From the NCBI GenBank assembly GCA_015499985.1, contig JAAAUF010000050.1:17862-81861 (forward strand): a stretch of DNA of 64,000 nt, given 5' to 3'. The stretch is from Haplosporangium gracile. Its lineage: Eukaryota; Mortierellomycota; Mortierellomycetes; Mortierellales; Mortierellaceae. A program made the translations under genes and the position numbers. The number at the start of each line of letters is the position of its first letter. Position 1 is the first letter of the stretch. The notes below the pieces were generated by a model. It did not search any database. It had not been told where the DNA came from and saw only the letters and a program-made list of their open reading frames with translations. Below are positions 13,357 to 25,636 of this stretch, in pieces.

Positions 13357-16300
13357 ATGTCAGGAGCCGTAGGAATATCCCGGCTAGCCTTGCCGCGTTC
13401 CAGGCCTATTGCTTCGCCGACCTTTACAACATACCCAACAGTCCTCCTCCGCCAATGTAGATGTCTACATCAACAGGCCCTGCAGATATTGTCGCCAGCA
13501 ACTTTCAACTTCAAACTTGGCACCCGGTCTGTCAAGACCTCATCAGCCAGTCACAAGCGGGGCTCCAATGACAGAAGGACAGGACCTAGTTCAAAGTCTG
13601 GTGGTAGCGGCGGCAGCGGGTACAGCAGGGGAGGCAGGGCGCCATACGATCGAGGTTCAAATGCTTCGAGTGGCCGCATGTCTGAAAATTCAGGATCTGG
13701 TGATATTTCGGGATACCGATCTAGGCAACCTGCCTATGTCAAGGCGCATTCGGTGTCAGGTTCACAGATGGTTCAGGCGATCGAGTCAAGCCGACAGGGA
13801 GCCGGACTATCAAAATCGGATAACGGAGACAGAGGATCTACGACGGACCCCTTTGGCAGCAAGGCCGCTGATCCATTTGCCAACAAGCTCGAGGCTGCCA
13901 TTGAGGCTAGTCTGAGGACCACGGGTCAATCACAACGGAGTAATAGGGCGGATTCCCGGCATGACCGCACCAACACATACCCCGTTGCGGAAACTCAGGT
14001 CCCGGATATTCAGGCGCAGTACCTTGTCGGATACGCTCGTTGGGAATCTGTCAATGCCAAGGACGTAGATATCAAGAGTAAGCTTTCCGGCAGTTGCGAT
14101 GCAGGAATGTTCACTTTGGATATGGAGTAGCTGGATGCACCTCTAACAGGAGCCCCTTCATTTGGATAGATGTCACACCAAAGTCGAGACCCAAGATTGC
14201 GGTGCTGGAGCACGGCTTGGACCGAGTTTTGTTCAAGTAAGTATCAAGGCATAGGAATCATGTTCACAGTTTACATTGATCTGACTTTTTGTTTGTGAGC
14301 CAGACTAACAAGACAACCTTGTTTTGCCTCATACAGCCCTGGCGTTCACTGGCTACAGGATCCTCGGTCATCTGTGTTCAACTTTGATCCTTATCTGCGG
14401 TCAATCTGCCAACCCAAGGATTTCGACTACAACGCCTTGCCAGCTTACAAAACCTCATCAATGGATCCAGCACTGCTCAACATGGCGCGTAATTATCACG
14501 GAAAGTACATGGGGTCAACTTCATCCATGACCTCTATCTTGTCGCAATACTATTTTTTGATTTCTGGATGGAAGCCACTCAAAACCAAACATCTTTCGGA
14601 GGCCTTTACAGCTCAAGTAAGTCGACAAAATGATGGATCACGAGCTTCATTTTTTCCCTTCAACGTTGAGTTGTTAGAGCGTTCACTAAACAAGACCGAC
14701 TTCTCCCTCCGATAGCCCAAGGGCTTCACAAGGTTAAGCAGGGCACCGACGACAGTCGAGTTGGTGCATAAGGGCGATGGATATTATGCAATTGACGCCG
14801 ACAAGACCTTTGATTCCTCGACAGTCTTGATGCAACTTGTAAGTGGAATAAATTTGTCAGCGGTTTATGGACAGGTATTTATCGTTAAAAGAAATGGTCG
14901 CTAACATAACCTGTCTATCGCTTTATCAAAATCAATAGGGAAAGTCCATGGAAAAGATGTTGACCAGCACACCACAGGAGTTTTCGAGGTTCACAAAAAC
15001 AAATTCTTGGATGGTCACACCAGAGGAGAGAAATCAGCTCGAGGCGTTTAACTATATCTCTGTCGACAACTTTCTGCTCCGTTCGCAGCTGGACTGCGAA
15101 GACCCACGACTTCCAGGCAAAACGTTTGATCTTAAGACGCGCGCAGCAGTGGCGATCCGTCTGGATGTTCACAACTATGAGCTCAATCAAGGGTACCAAC
15201 TTCGCAAGGCGCACGGATACCTAGAGAGTTTTGAGCGCGAGTACTACGACATGATGCGATCGGCATTTCTAAAGTACAGTCTCCAGGTCAGGATTGGACA
15301 AATGGACGGCATCTTTGTTGCCTTCCACAACACGGCCAGGGTCTTCGGATTCCAGTACATTTCTTTGGATGAGATGGACTCGCGGCTATTTGGATCGAGT
15401 GTGATGGGCGATGAGTGTTTCAAGAACCAGTTACGGCTACTGAATCGCACCCTGGACGAGATCACCGCCAAATACCCCAATCAGGACCTGAGGATCACTG
15501 TCGATACGGATGAGACCGTCCAGAGCATGAACGTTTGGGTCGAGACTTTGCCTCTGGGAGCTAGGACATCGGTGCAGGGTCGTAATGTGAAGGTGGAGTT
15601 TGACGAGGCTGGAGCACCAGAGATGCAACCCAACGCCGAGCTCAGTCTGTGGCAAATTGTATGTTACTCCAACGTCAATAACTCGACCGTCATTGGACCT
15701 TTTGATCTGAACGAACGAGGCACCGATAAGTGGGAACTGCGGTACAAAATTGCGGAGTTGAAGAAGCCGCATATGATAAGCGAGTACCGCCGGATGAAGG
15801 CCATCCAGGCCGAGATCATGTTGGATGATGCTGCGAAGGAAGCGCTTGCAGAGAAGGCGATTGAGGCAGGGGAGGAGGATTCGGAGAGCAGGCGCGAGTC
15901 GCTTGCCCGTGCTGCCTCTAGACGCGATATCATGAGGGACCAATTCCGTCGGATCAGTGAGCAGGGACGACTCAAGGAGGAGGACGAGGAGCGGAGGCAG
16001 GCCGACAAAGAATTTTTAATCTGGGAGCCTAAGGGATACATCAAGATTTCCGACGCCATTGCGACTTCTTCTGCTACCAAGCCTGAATCTGCGCCTGCGG
16101 TAGCAGCCAAGGGTGCTAAAGTTTCAGCCAAGACCGACAAGGAGGCCAAGGGGGCTCAACCTGCCGCCAGGACTGACAGTAACACCAAGGGTGACTCTAT
16201 CACGGCATCCATGGCTCGTAAGCTGAAGGAGATGATTTCCAAAGGCGCTGCGTCGCCTTCCGCTCCCGTTGCTACAGCAGTTGCAGCCGCAGGTGCAACC

Positions 16301-17302
16301 GCAGCCCCGGTCACCCCCACGCCAGCCAAGACCACCGACACGACTGGAGATTCTGAGAGCACCACCGCCGAATCAAAGGCGCCCAATGCCGAGACTGCTG
16401 CAGTTTATTACCGCCGCATCTCCAACGGCAAGATGACTAAGATCCCACGCGAGGACCTCGCGTTCATTCGCGAGTCCTACCTGAAGCCTGCCTCGCTCTC
16501 ACTTGAGGATTCGTCGCGTCTGAAACATCTCTCTGGATTCCACGGCGACCTGATCCAGAGTTTGACGCCCTATGAAGATATTCGATTCAAGTTGCTGGAG
16601 GTCCCTGTCCGGTCAGTTGACTATGCGTCCCTAGATAAGCCGACTCTGCACCGGATCGCAGGGTATATGGATATCATTCCACCTGCCGACAAGACCGATC
16701 GTGCGTTGGGCCAGATCTTGCACAGTGAGACGCCTCGGTTTCGGTACAAGTTGCATTTGGATTACTACTACAACTGGATCCACAAGGTCTTGGCGTTGAA
16801 GGACGATGCTGCGCCGCTTTCTGATTTTAAGGAGTTTGTGGCGGTGGAGGATGAGGCGGCTCTGAAGAGGGTCGCCAATGGCCTGTTAGTCTCGGAGATG
16901 ATGATTTATTCGCAAGAGAAATCTTATGATCTGAACCGGCGCGATGCTATCAAGAAGGCTGTCTTGTCGCAGATCTACTATGCGGAGAGGGCGTTTAAAA
17001 ATAGCGAGCTCAAGGAGATGGGGTATTTTCCGAGGATCTTTGACCGAGCTGTGCACAAGACCACCAGGAATCTCTTGCAGATTGACAAGGCAGCTGGAAC
17101 CAAGGATGAGGCGCAGTCTGAGTTTGAGTCTGAGTTAAAGTCTGAACCTGAGCAGGAGTTTTTGAGCGACAGTACTGTTAGCAGTAGTAGTAGCGCTGTA
17201 GTTGACGAGCAAAGTCTGAGCGATGGTGATACTAGTGTTGCTGGCGGAAGTGTTGATGAGCAGAAGGAGAAGGACGGCGAATCATCCAAACCCATCTCAT
17301 AG
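13357..17302 (+). CDS. PET127: PET127-like mitochondrial RNA-processing protein
   Basis: Pet127 is a mitochondrial membrane-associated protein needed for 5' processing and turnover of mitochondrial RNAs; the family has been linked to the PD-(D/E)XK nuclease fold. Exons are 13357-14077, 14170-14236, 14337-14616, 14716-14838 and 14939-17302, giving 1184 residues against 800 in yeast. The Arg-rich start (MSGAVGISRLALPRSRPI) fits a matrix presequence and is followed by a Ser/Gly-rich stretch. Conserved blocks are 'LEHGLDRVLFNPGVHWLQD', 'SSMTSILSQYYFLISGW', 'RSQLDCEDPRLPGKTFDLK', 'YLESFEREYYDMMRSAF' and 'RIGQMDGIFVAFHNT'. Residues about 678-885 are a charged, Ala-rich insert before a conserved tail ('GYMDIIPPADKTDRALGQIL'). 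Confidence 0.88.
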
Positions 17303-17938
17303 ACACAGCGCTTTCATTTTCTCCACTCAGCATAAACGACATTTTTGTATTTTTTTTTAATTGTGACAACTTTGGTGAGGGCGAAGACGACAATTCGAAT
17401 TGGGGTAAAGTAAGAACTTTTCTTTGTATACTGAACGTCAAGAAGACAGATATTGCAACCATGTGAAGATCAGTCTGTGGAACATGGCGAAGGGAGAAGA
17501 GAGGGCAAAGAGAAAACATAAAATATGCAAGCATGCTCTCAAGTCCCCCCTCCCCCCCTTTTTTTTTGTTTTTGGAAGGATGGTCATTAGCGTGATCACT
17601 CTTCCCTCGGCACTACAGTTTACACATGCTTTCATGCCACACCAGTTCGAGTGGCGAGGAAATGATTGAAGAGTTGATGTGTAAACGCATCCACATGTTC
17701 AAGAGGGTACATCAGCTCGGCAAGCGCGCGAGGCTGCATTCTTACGCGCTCGTGATTTTCTGCAAAGCCTGTGCTTTTCTACAAAAATCAAAACTCAGGA
17801 ACCAAAATCGGCGATTTGATTCAAGGAACACAAACAACTCAAAAGTAAAATCAATTGACAATTCCGTGAGATTGATTTTATGCTTTATTTTATTTTATTT
17901 TTTGCGCTGGCGTAAGTATACCACCCAAAATGGCCACT
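17303..17938. other. Convergent 3' region, PET127 and RRP4
   Basis: 636 bp between two convergent stop codons. It is AT-rich with T and A runs as expected of two 3' untranslated regions. No coding signal is seen. Confidence 0.4.
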
Positions 17939-19425
17939 TTAACCCTTCATGTTGTCGACGGCGGTAGTAGCCTCTGTTGCGATCGCATGCATAATCTCCT
18001 TCTTATTCATGTCCTTGAGTTTGTACTGTAATGAGGCCTCATATGCGAACGAGATGATGGTGTCGTTGATAAAGATGAACTCGTCCGCGAGCGCCCGGAT
18101 ACAGTTGCCGACACGAGCAATCGACTCCCTGTCTCTAGGTGTAATATCCTCCTGAAAGTAAAGTATCCCGCATCATTACAAAACATAGAGAAATGGTTAG
18201 ATATAGCTTCTTTTAGCGTCATCCCAAACACTCACAATCAATACCTGTCCAAAAGCAAAGCTCGTCCTTGCAATAATTTACCTTGTTCTTGTTGGAGTAG
18301 ACAAGCTCGGTATCAATCTCATCCAAGTTCTGGGGTACATGAGCACTGACCCAAATGTACCCGTTAAGACCCAAGATCACATCAACTCCACAGGCCAACG
18401 AATGGAAATGCGATTTACAGCGTTGAACCAATGCTGGAGGCACAGAGATAAAAGATCCGTTCCTGAGCTTGCCGTACTTCAAACTGCGGGTGTGGAGTGA
18501 GTAGGCGCCATCGCCGAAAAACGCCTGCACCTCTGCCACAACCAAATCACCCTCCATGAAGAAACTGCGCATCTGCAACTCGTCCGACTCTTGTTTTCTC
18601 CTCTAAAGACGATACATTAATGGCGAGATTAGGAGTTGTTGATTTAGGTAAATTACCACAAATTATCCAGAGTATGACTGTATCCCCGAGTCCACGAATA
18701 ACCAACATGCAAAATAGGATGATCCGTATCACTGTACCTGAACTCCTCCGGGCAAGTTGATAGAACTCAACATCAAGATTGCATCCTGACGCGCACTCAC
18801 ATCGACCTTCCACCGCTTCTGTGCCACTTCTGTAATCCTGCCCACCACAACATCTCCAATCTCTCCAGTGTATCTAAAACAAACGACAACAAACGAGGTG
18901 ATGCGTCAGTCCGAGTTGTCCCTTAGCGCATGACATCAAATAAGCACGCACGATGTTTTTCTGTTGTGCAGCAATATGAACCGCGAATGTACCTTGTGTG
19001 CAAAGGTCTGACAGAGATCAATTTGTTGACGCGATCCACTACTCCAGCAACACTTGAGACGACCTTCTCGTTCTCGATATATGTTCCATGACCCCTACAA
19101 GTACCAAAAACAAAAGCACAAGCCCAGTTAGGGTTCTATTCATCAAATAAACTATGCAACGATCAGCACACATCCCCGTTCCGCTGGAAAAAAAAAAGTA
19201 CGTCTCGGGTTGTTAAATGTACCTCATAAAGGCTGTATCGTTGGTGATGACCTCTCCCGGTGTGACGACATGGAGTGTAGAGCCCTTGACATCAGATTCG
19301 TTGGAGCCATCCTCATGGTCGCCGTCGAGGTCCATATCCTCGAATCCGTGCTGCTTGCTCTGCTTATGGGCCTTGCTGCCCGAAATAGCTGTCCTGGGCG
19401 CTGGCGAATAGAATGAAACGTTCAT
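17939..19425 (-). CDS. RRP4: Exosome cap subunit RRP4
   Basis: RRP4/EXOSC2 is one of the three S1/KH cap proteins of the RNA exosome, in nucleus and cytoplasm. Exons in order are 19223-19425, 18993-19094, 18738-18873, 18282-18602 and 17939-18151, giving 324 residues. The N-terminal strand block is '[19 protein letters not shown]', then '[19 protein letters not shown]'. The S1 domain contains '[16 protein letters not shown]' and 'RWKVDVSAR'. The KH part has '[10 protein letters not shown]' and the GxNG-like '[11 protein letters not shown]'. All introns are GT-AG with consistent phase. The same frame stays open for 63 codons upstream of this ATG, to 19614; I chose the internal Met because conservation starts after it. 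Confidence 0.93.
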
Positions 19426-19900
19426 CGTTGATGACTTCTGTGTGCTGGTAATGAAAATAGTTCCTTGTAAGTGTCGAATAAACAGACGTTTCCCGGCTCT
19501 TGTTGTATCCTGGAGACGGGCGTTAAGTGTCGAGGGTGAGTTGGGTCGAAGTGAGAAATGAAAAAAAAGAAAGATGGAGGACGCATGCCCTCTCTCAAAT
19601 GTCAACAAACGCACGAATGACAGTCACTTCAGCGAATTTTGAGCGCGTCTTCTCTATTCAGAAATAACGATGAATTATCGTCGTGTCCAGACATCACTTG
19701 CCTGAGACAACGACCAAGGCAACAGACAAGGTAACGTGGCAAACGGGTTTATGGACAAACGAGGTTTATTATGTTACAGGGTTTTGTTGTAGTGGATATG
19801 GAGTTGAGTGTATGTGTATGTACGAGAGAGAGAGGGAGAGAGAAGGGAGCCTGCGAGGATATCTTGATACTTTTAACAAAGTGGTGGTATCTACAGTACT
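19426..19900. other. RRP4 promoter and MDH 3' region
   Basis: 475 bp between two minus-strand genes. It holds the RRP4 leader (toward 19.6 kb) and the MDH 3' end, with a short GA-rich run at about 19825-19850. No further gene is seen. Confidence 0.35.
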
Positions 19901-21984
19901 TTAGGCACTGGTGACGAATGAGGTACCCTTGGTGATGTTAGTCTTGAGCTCGGGGTAGGCAGCATCCAACAAGGTCTGCTCATAAGCAGAGACCTGGGGA
20001 AGGGGCAAAATATGCTTGACACCCTCCTTGCCAAACTCAACATCCAAGGCAAAGTAATCCAAACCATGTTTGGCCTTGAAGGTTGCCGTGCTCTCGACAT
20101 CGGCATCGAGGTTGACATACGACGACTCGACCAATCCAGTCTTGCCGGCAACAGTAGCCTCGAGGAGGGTAAGAGCAAAGCGGGCTCCGGCGTAGGCCAT
20201 CGACAAGGTAGCAGATCCAGCACCATCCTTGGCCTTGACGACCTCGTCACCTCCGTACTGGATGCGGTGGGTCAAAGCGTCCAGTTGCTCCTTAGAAAGA
20301 CCCTCAACAAAACCGGGGATCTTGGAGAGAATAGGGACGATGGTGACACCAGAGTGCCCACCAACAACAGTGACGCGAGTGGTTTTGGGGTCAACAGAGG
20401 GGTTGACCTCAGAGACGAATCTGGAAGAGCGAACGACATCCAAGGTGCTGATACCAAAGACCCTAATTCATTTTTTAAAGTTGAGTCAACAAGAAGCGGT
20501 TAGTCATACAAACTCTTTTGGGAGTGGTCAACGTGAGCTGATTGACATTGGTAGCTTAGGTACTCAGCAAGAAGGCGAAAGCGAGGGCAAGGTGAAAAGG
20601 TGGGGTTTGTTTGTTTTTAGGCAATTCCCAGATCCATGGGAGTATTGAACAAATAAAAAACGACTGGGGTAAGGCGAAGAATGTGGAGTCTTTTTGTGGA
20701 TGTGGTGGGCAAAGTAAGATACCCCATATCCAAGCAACAAAAAGAAAAAGAACGGACCATTCATCTCCCCGCACCCAAAAATAAGCAGAAATTGCTCTGG
20801 CCATAGGTAACTTTCATGATGCGGGGTATGACTCAAGAGAACATTCGATTGGGCCAAATTGTTTAGAAAAAGAGAAGAGACTGACAGTGTAGAAATAACT
20901 GAGAAGAGGCACTTACTTCTTGGGGTTGAAGACGCCATGCTTCTTGAGGACCTCGGCCACGATGGGGACGGTCGAGTTGACGGGGTTGGAAATGACCAGG
21001 ACGAAGGCGCCGGGGCAGTTCTTGGCAACACCCTCGGCCAAGGTGGCGATAATACCAGCGTTGATCTACATTACATGTGCGAAGCCGCGTTCGTGGTTTG
21101 TTCAATCGAAAGAGTCTCGTTAGCTCACATTCACGCCTTGCCTGGGTTACTGTTGTACGCATCCTATAAACAAATAAACAAAAACCTTTGTTTTTTATCC
21201 TTGTGTGTGTACCTTGAAGAGATCGTCACGGGTCATGCCAGGCTTGCGAGGGACACCGGCGGGGATGACGACGGTGTGGGCATCCTTCAAGGCAGCATCC
21301 ATGTCATCCTTGCCGTGTCCGGTGACTCTGGACTTTGAGTTGATGTGTGAGAGATCGGCAGCGACTCCGGGAGCGTTGACGACATCATAGAGCGCCAAGT
21401 CAGTGATCAAGTCAGATTGCTTCAAAAGTAAAGAGAGGGGCTGTCCGATTCCTCCGGCAGCGCCGCAAACGACGACTATTTATTGGTAATAAGGAAACAC
21501 CAAGAGGGAATGATCTTGTTAGTTTCTGGGTTCTTGTCTTTTTTAAGTGAGTGTTGCTATCATCAGAGATAGTTGCGTCCTTGACGTACCTTTGACCATG
21601 TTGTGTTCAGGAGCTGGAGACTGGAGTGTATAGGGGAGGGGAAAGGAAGAGNNNNNNCGGAGTTTTTTTTTTTTTTCTTTTTGTAGTTCGTACTTTGGCG
21701 GTCGCGTTTGAATGGTAGAAAGAGGAGGAATGGGTGGCGAATGAGGTCAAGAAGGACGAAGAGAATGAGGGATGCGTTGACGAGCAGAGTCGAATGGAGG
21801 GAAGTGAAGGAAAGGAAAAAATGAAAAGACAAAGGCGTTTGATAAAGAAAAAAAAAAAAAGAAAGGAGAGAAGGCAACAAGCATTGCGCACGTCTTCTTC
21901 TCTTTGTGCACCCCCTTTTCAAAGACCTAAATCTCATTCCTCTTGTTTGTCCTGAGGTGGAAATAATGCATTGTTACTTACCAT
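19901..21984 (-). CDS. NAD-dependent malate dehydrogenase
   Basis: This enzyme interconverts malate and oxaloacetate with NAD+. The core exons are 21590-21620, 21213-21475, 20917-21065 and 19901-20462. The Rossmann motif is '[15 protein letters not shown]', substrate-loop Args are in '[15 protein letters not shown]', and the catalytic His is in '[12 protein letters not shown]'. The product is 327 residues if it starts at the ATG at 21599. A better leader context exists at 21984-21982, where an ATG is followed directly by GTAAGT. Splicing to an AG at 21621-21622 gives in-frame [14 protein letters not shown] (335 residues), so I prefer that start. There is no clear mitochondrial presequence and no C-terminal peroxisomal tripeptide (ends TSFVTSA), so it is probably cytosolic. 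Confidence 0.9.
21652..21657. other. Assembly gap (six N)
   Basis: Six undetermined bases lie inside the proposed first MDH intron, next to a T-run on the plus strand. They do not touch any coding exon proposed here. Confidence 0.95.
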
Positions 21985-23941
21985 GTTGATAGTTGTGTAT
22001 GTGGTGTGAGGTGGTCGGTTGGGTGAACTGGTTGTTCGTTAATAGAGGAAGAAAAGAGCAAGTGTGGAAAGAAGAGGAAGAAAGTGGACAAAAGCTGTTC
22101 CTTTTAAATATGCATGGTTCCAGGCGAATTGAACTCCATCATTGTCGAGAATAGCACATACTCACACATTTACTCCATTCAAAGTTCCTTCTCTTCCCTT
22201 CTGGTATCCTTATTTCCTTCGGAGCAATTGGTCATCGAGACGTTGTTTTTTTTTCTTCTCTCTCTTTCAGCGTGGATACCCGTGTTCGTTGTTGGTTTGT
22301 GGGCGTGTGGGTGTATTATAGGCGTAAAAAAGCGTGTGAATGAATAGCATACGAGAACGAAAACGCTATTCTTTCTTTTCTTTCCCTCTGACAGCCCCCG
22401 CGTAATATCAAATGCCTAAACACCTGTGCCTGGCCCTTCGGATGCTTTACCTTTTTTCTCCCACGTAACAACGAAGTCATTCAAAATAGGCTATGTATGC
22501 AAGGGAAGCAAGGCCCATGAGTGAGAGCTATGGACAGGGAAGTGAGAGGGATGAACCCGTGTCTATGTCCGTCAACCTACACCTTCCTTATTTTTTCTCC
22601 TCTGCCCACTTGTCATCATAAATTGGTTCATTCGGAAATGAACGGACTAGACATCAATTTTTCGGTCGCGTAATCTTCCGAGCAGCCAGGGAGAAGGGGA
22701 CTAGTGTAAATGTGAACTCTGGCCACACCCCTCTTCCTCACCATCACTGTCGCCGTCATCTTTAAAGTTGTCAGCAAAAATACAAGCCCTTTCATGCTTG
22801 TCACCAGGAACAATGGTTACCCTCCATCCCTTGTCAACTGAAGAGTGGTGGTCGCACACACGGAGAATGTCCGAATTGGGCGGAGAATAAATATGTCTGC
22901 AGTCAGCGTCAGGAGAGTGAATTCCTTCTCACCGGAACCACAAATAAGAAGCATTTTTCATTTCTGCAGAACAGTAGTACTCGATTTGCCTCCATTTGGA
23001 TAGCCGTTGGTTGTTCTTTTTTTATTTTTATATCCTTGGCCTCTGCGCCCAATGCAACACAACTGATGTTCTCACAGTTATTTCCTGAACCCCCCTATTC
23101 TCTCATGTCATAATCATACTCACACTGACACGACAATGTCATTTCCCTCTCGCCGCGTCCACCTCTTACACAGTTAAATTTCTTCAATAGGAACAAGGAA
23201 TGAAAACGAGCAGAGACGGAGAGGGGCTCCTGAGGAATGGGGATACACGATGACCAAGGCTGAATTCGGAAATCATATGCTTCTCTTCCTGAACTATCAA
23301 ATGAAAGCGAGAGAGGGAACCAAAAACCAAAAGAAGCGCACGAAGATGACATTGGTTTCAATTTTACGGGCATTGCAGATATGTATTGTGTCTCTGTTTG
23401 TTGAGTGGGAACAACAACGAAAAGAAAGGAAAATAATCGCAATCAGCCCTTGACGTCCCCGATCCTTTTCTGTCAAACAAAGAAAAAAATAAGTTGAATT
23501 TCGACACGGGCAATGTGAAACGACATGCCCGCCGCAAGTCTTCGATGTGACTGTTTGAATGAATTGGACTCCTTGACACCTTGCGCCCGATACTCGATCC
23601 TAGGTCTCTTGCAACCTGCACCGCCAAAAAAAATATATGAACTTCACAATCCTTTCGCTGTCCTGTGGAGAGACAAGCTGATATTTCAGAATGATAGCCT
23701 TCCCATTAATTGGTCTGATCGCGACAACGACGCGTCAAAGGAACATCATCGCAGTCACCAATGGAATCATTTGTTGAAAGGAAAAAAACGATCGAACGGC
23801 CACTGTTGCCACCCTCCGTCGTCACGCTCTCCCCCCCCTCTCATTTCTCATAGCCGCCATCCTTTCTCACACTCGCTCTTCTGTCCCAACAACAACAACA
23901 ACAACTTCACCTCCACTACCAACCAACAACACCGACAAGAA
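21985..23941. other. Long intergenic region, MDH promoter to copy A'
   Basis: About 2 kb with no gene I can support. The first 110 bases are the CT/CA-rich MDH leader on the minus strand. Open frames at 22628-22813 and 23095-23442 lack conservation or codon bias that I recognise. The last 200 bases are a C-rich leader before the decayed ART-like gene. Confidence 0.4.
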
Positions 23942-24670
23942 ATGACCATCCAAGGTGTCTACCTCGAACTCCGTTCTCAAGTCCACCACCGAATTCCAAG
24001 AGATCGACCAACGCTTCGACGACAAGTTGGTAATCCTCTACGAAATTACCTACGCTGAGGTGGTCGACGGGTATCTGGGCAACAAGGACCAATGGGACGG
24101 GACCACCTACTACCATGGCACCTCGCACTGCGGATGCGTCGACCTCAAAATCATCAACTCTGAAGATGATCGGACCCCGGTGTATGCATGGTGCAACAAT
24201 GCTCATTGCTGTACTAAGGGCATCATCAACAGCGGGTTCCTCAAGGCCAAGAGTCTGCAAGGTAAATACTTGCTCTTCTCTACGTCTTGAAAAGTTGCTC
24301 GAGACTCTTGTTCTCACTCTGCCGTTCTTTTCCTTGGGCATGGTTGTTGAATACAGGCCACTTCTTCTCCCCTCGGTCGAGACCGCTCGAGATATTGCAT
24401 TGAGCAAGACTTTCGGAATAGCTCCGGTATCGCCTCTCCTGAGTATCTTTGTCTGTGTTGTCAAGAACCCTCAGGATGTACCTATCCACGGCTTTGACGA
24501 CTATTACTCTGTCCAGAACGACAACATACGCCGGACAATGTTTCTTTCCTTATTCATCGTCGTGCCTTCTCTTCAGTCGTTAGTACCTATCGTTTTGTTT
24601 ATTGTCTCGTTGACAATCCTTGTGATGATAGGAGATTTTGCCAGTTTACATCACCATTGTCAGAAAGTAG
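23942..24670 (+). pseudogene. Decayed ART-like gene (copy A')
   Basis: It starts MTIQGVYLE like copy A, and exon positions match: exon 1 to 24261, exon 2 from 24357, last exon 24632-24670 ending 'EILPVYITIVRK'. A +1 shift between 23969 and 24000 moves the conserved 'FQEIDQRF...YYHGTSHCGC' stretch into another frame. A second one-base loss near 24374 ('FSPRSR' instead of 'FSPQVET') breaks exon 2. The second intron donor reads AT (24526-24527) where copy A has GT. The rest is well kept, so decay is recent relative to copy B. Confidence 0.8.
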
Positions 24671-24831
24671 GAGACACCGGCGCTTTTGCTCTCTTCTCTA
24701 GGATCGATCAAAGGATATCGCGTCACTGCGTTCTTCTTGAATTGTCCCATCACCATACCGCTTCTCTACCTCCATTGCTCGTACCAACCATACATTTATT
24801 CGTGGGTTGTCGTTTGACTCTTCAGTAAACA

Positions 24832-25011
24832 GATCGTATTGTCATCACGAGCTCACGCTGTGGCCAGTTTTTTCACGATGATAGCAAAGATAGCTAGAAG
24901 TGATAGCCTCGTAGCTTTTGCTTCAGATGCCTAATTTCATCAAGAGGCAAACTGGGTTCGCATTGATTAAATCATGGCTGTTCTGCGCCTCCAACGTGAG
25001 ATTACCAACAG
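24832..25011 (+). repeat. Dispersed repeat R2
   Basis: Second copy of the intergenic repeat also found at 5356-5530 and 25316-25490. It starts near CGTATTGTCATCACGAG and ends after the ATCATGGCTGTTCTGCGCC region. Confidence 0.6.
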
Positions 25012-25080
25012 AAGGGTATATGTGTGAAAGAGAACGGCATTATTCACACCTTTTCTTTCTTTTCATTCTCTTTCTTCTTA

Positions 25081-25260
25081 ACCACAACTACTGCGATCAC
25101 TCATCCCTTTGAGATAAAACATATGTAAACCAATCATGCCTGTTGTTGGTGTTCGTCTGTTAAGACATTCTCCCTTGCTTCCTGGCTGTTCTACGAAACA
25201 CAAGGTCCTATTGAACGCTTGAGGGTTCAATGGCGCCATGGAACCCCTTCATACCAAACC
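25081..25260 (+). pseudogene. Deletion scar of a third B-type gene (B'')
   Basis: Between R2 and R3 the sequence begins like a B-type leader (ACCACAACTACTGCGATCACT, compare 25602-25620). It then jumps directly to a B-type last exon and 3' flank ('ACATTCTCCCTTGCTTCCTGG', compare B' 26317-26338), followed by 'GGGTTCAATGGCGCCATGGAACC'. The coding body is gone. I read it as a tandem B copy removed by internal deletion. Confidence 0.5.
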
Positions 25261-25315
25261 CCCTCTCCCCTCTTCCACCGCTTTGATTCGCGTTTTCATT
25301 AAAAAACAAAAACAA

Positions 25316-25490
25316 CATCGTATTGTCATCAAAAAAACATGCCATGCTTGGGCGTTCTCGCGATGATAGCAATGACAAAAGAGTAATGTTAGTCTCGTTA
25401 CAGATGCTTGACTCCATCAAACAGAATGCGGTGAGTTCGCATTGATCAAATCATGGCCGCCCTGTGCCTCCAATGTGCGATCACCGACGG
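25316..25490 (+). repeat. Dispersed repeat R3 upstream of copy B'
   Basis: Third copy of the intergenic repeat, 147 bp upstream of the intact B' gene, in the same position R1 holds relative to copy B. Confidence 0.6.
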
Positions 25491-25636
25491 GGTGGGGAAG
25501 GAGGGAAAAGCAACCTCATTTACATCTCTTCCTTCCTCTTCTTCTCCCTCCCTCTTCTTCTCTCTCCCTCTTCTCCTCTCTTCCTCTTCTTCTCCCACCC
25601 ACAACCATCCACTGACCACATCCCAAAGCTACCGCC

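Noticed and set aside
15437..16149. Minus-strand open frames opposite PET127
   Set aside because: They lie inside a well-supported conserved coding exon on the plus strand.
23525..24058. 177-aa open frame overlapping the start of copy A'
   Set aside because: It shares only the first nine codons with the ART-like family, then reads the wrong frame until a chance stop. It results from the A' frameshift.
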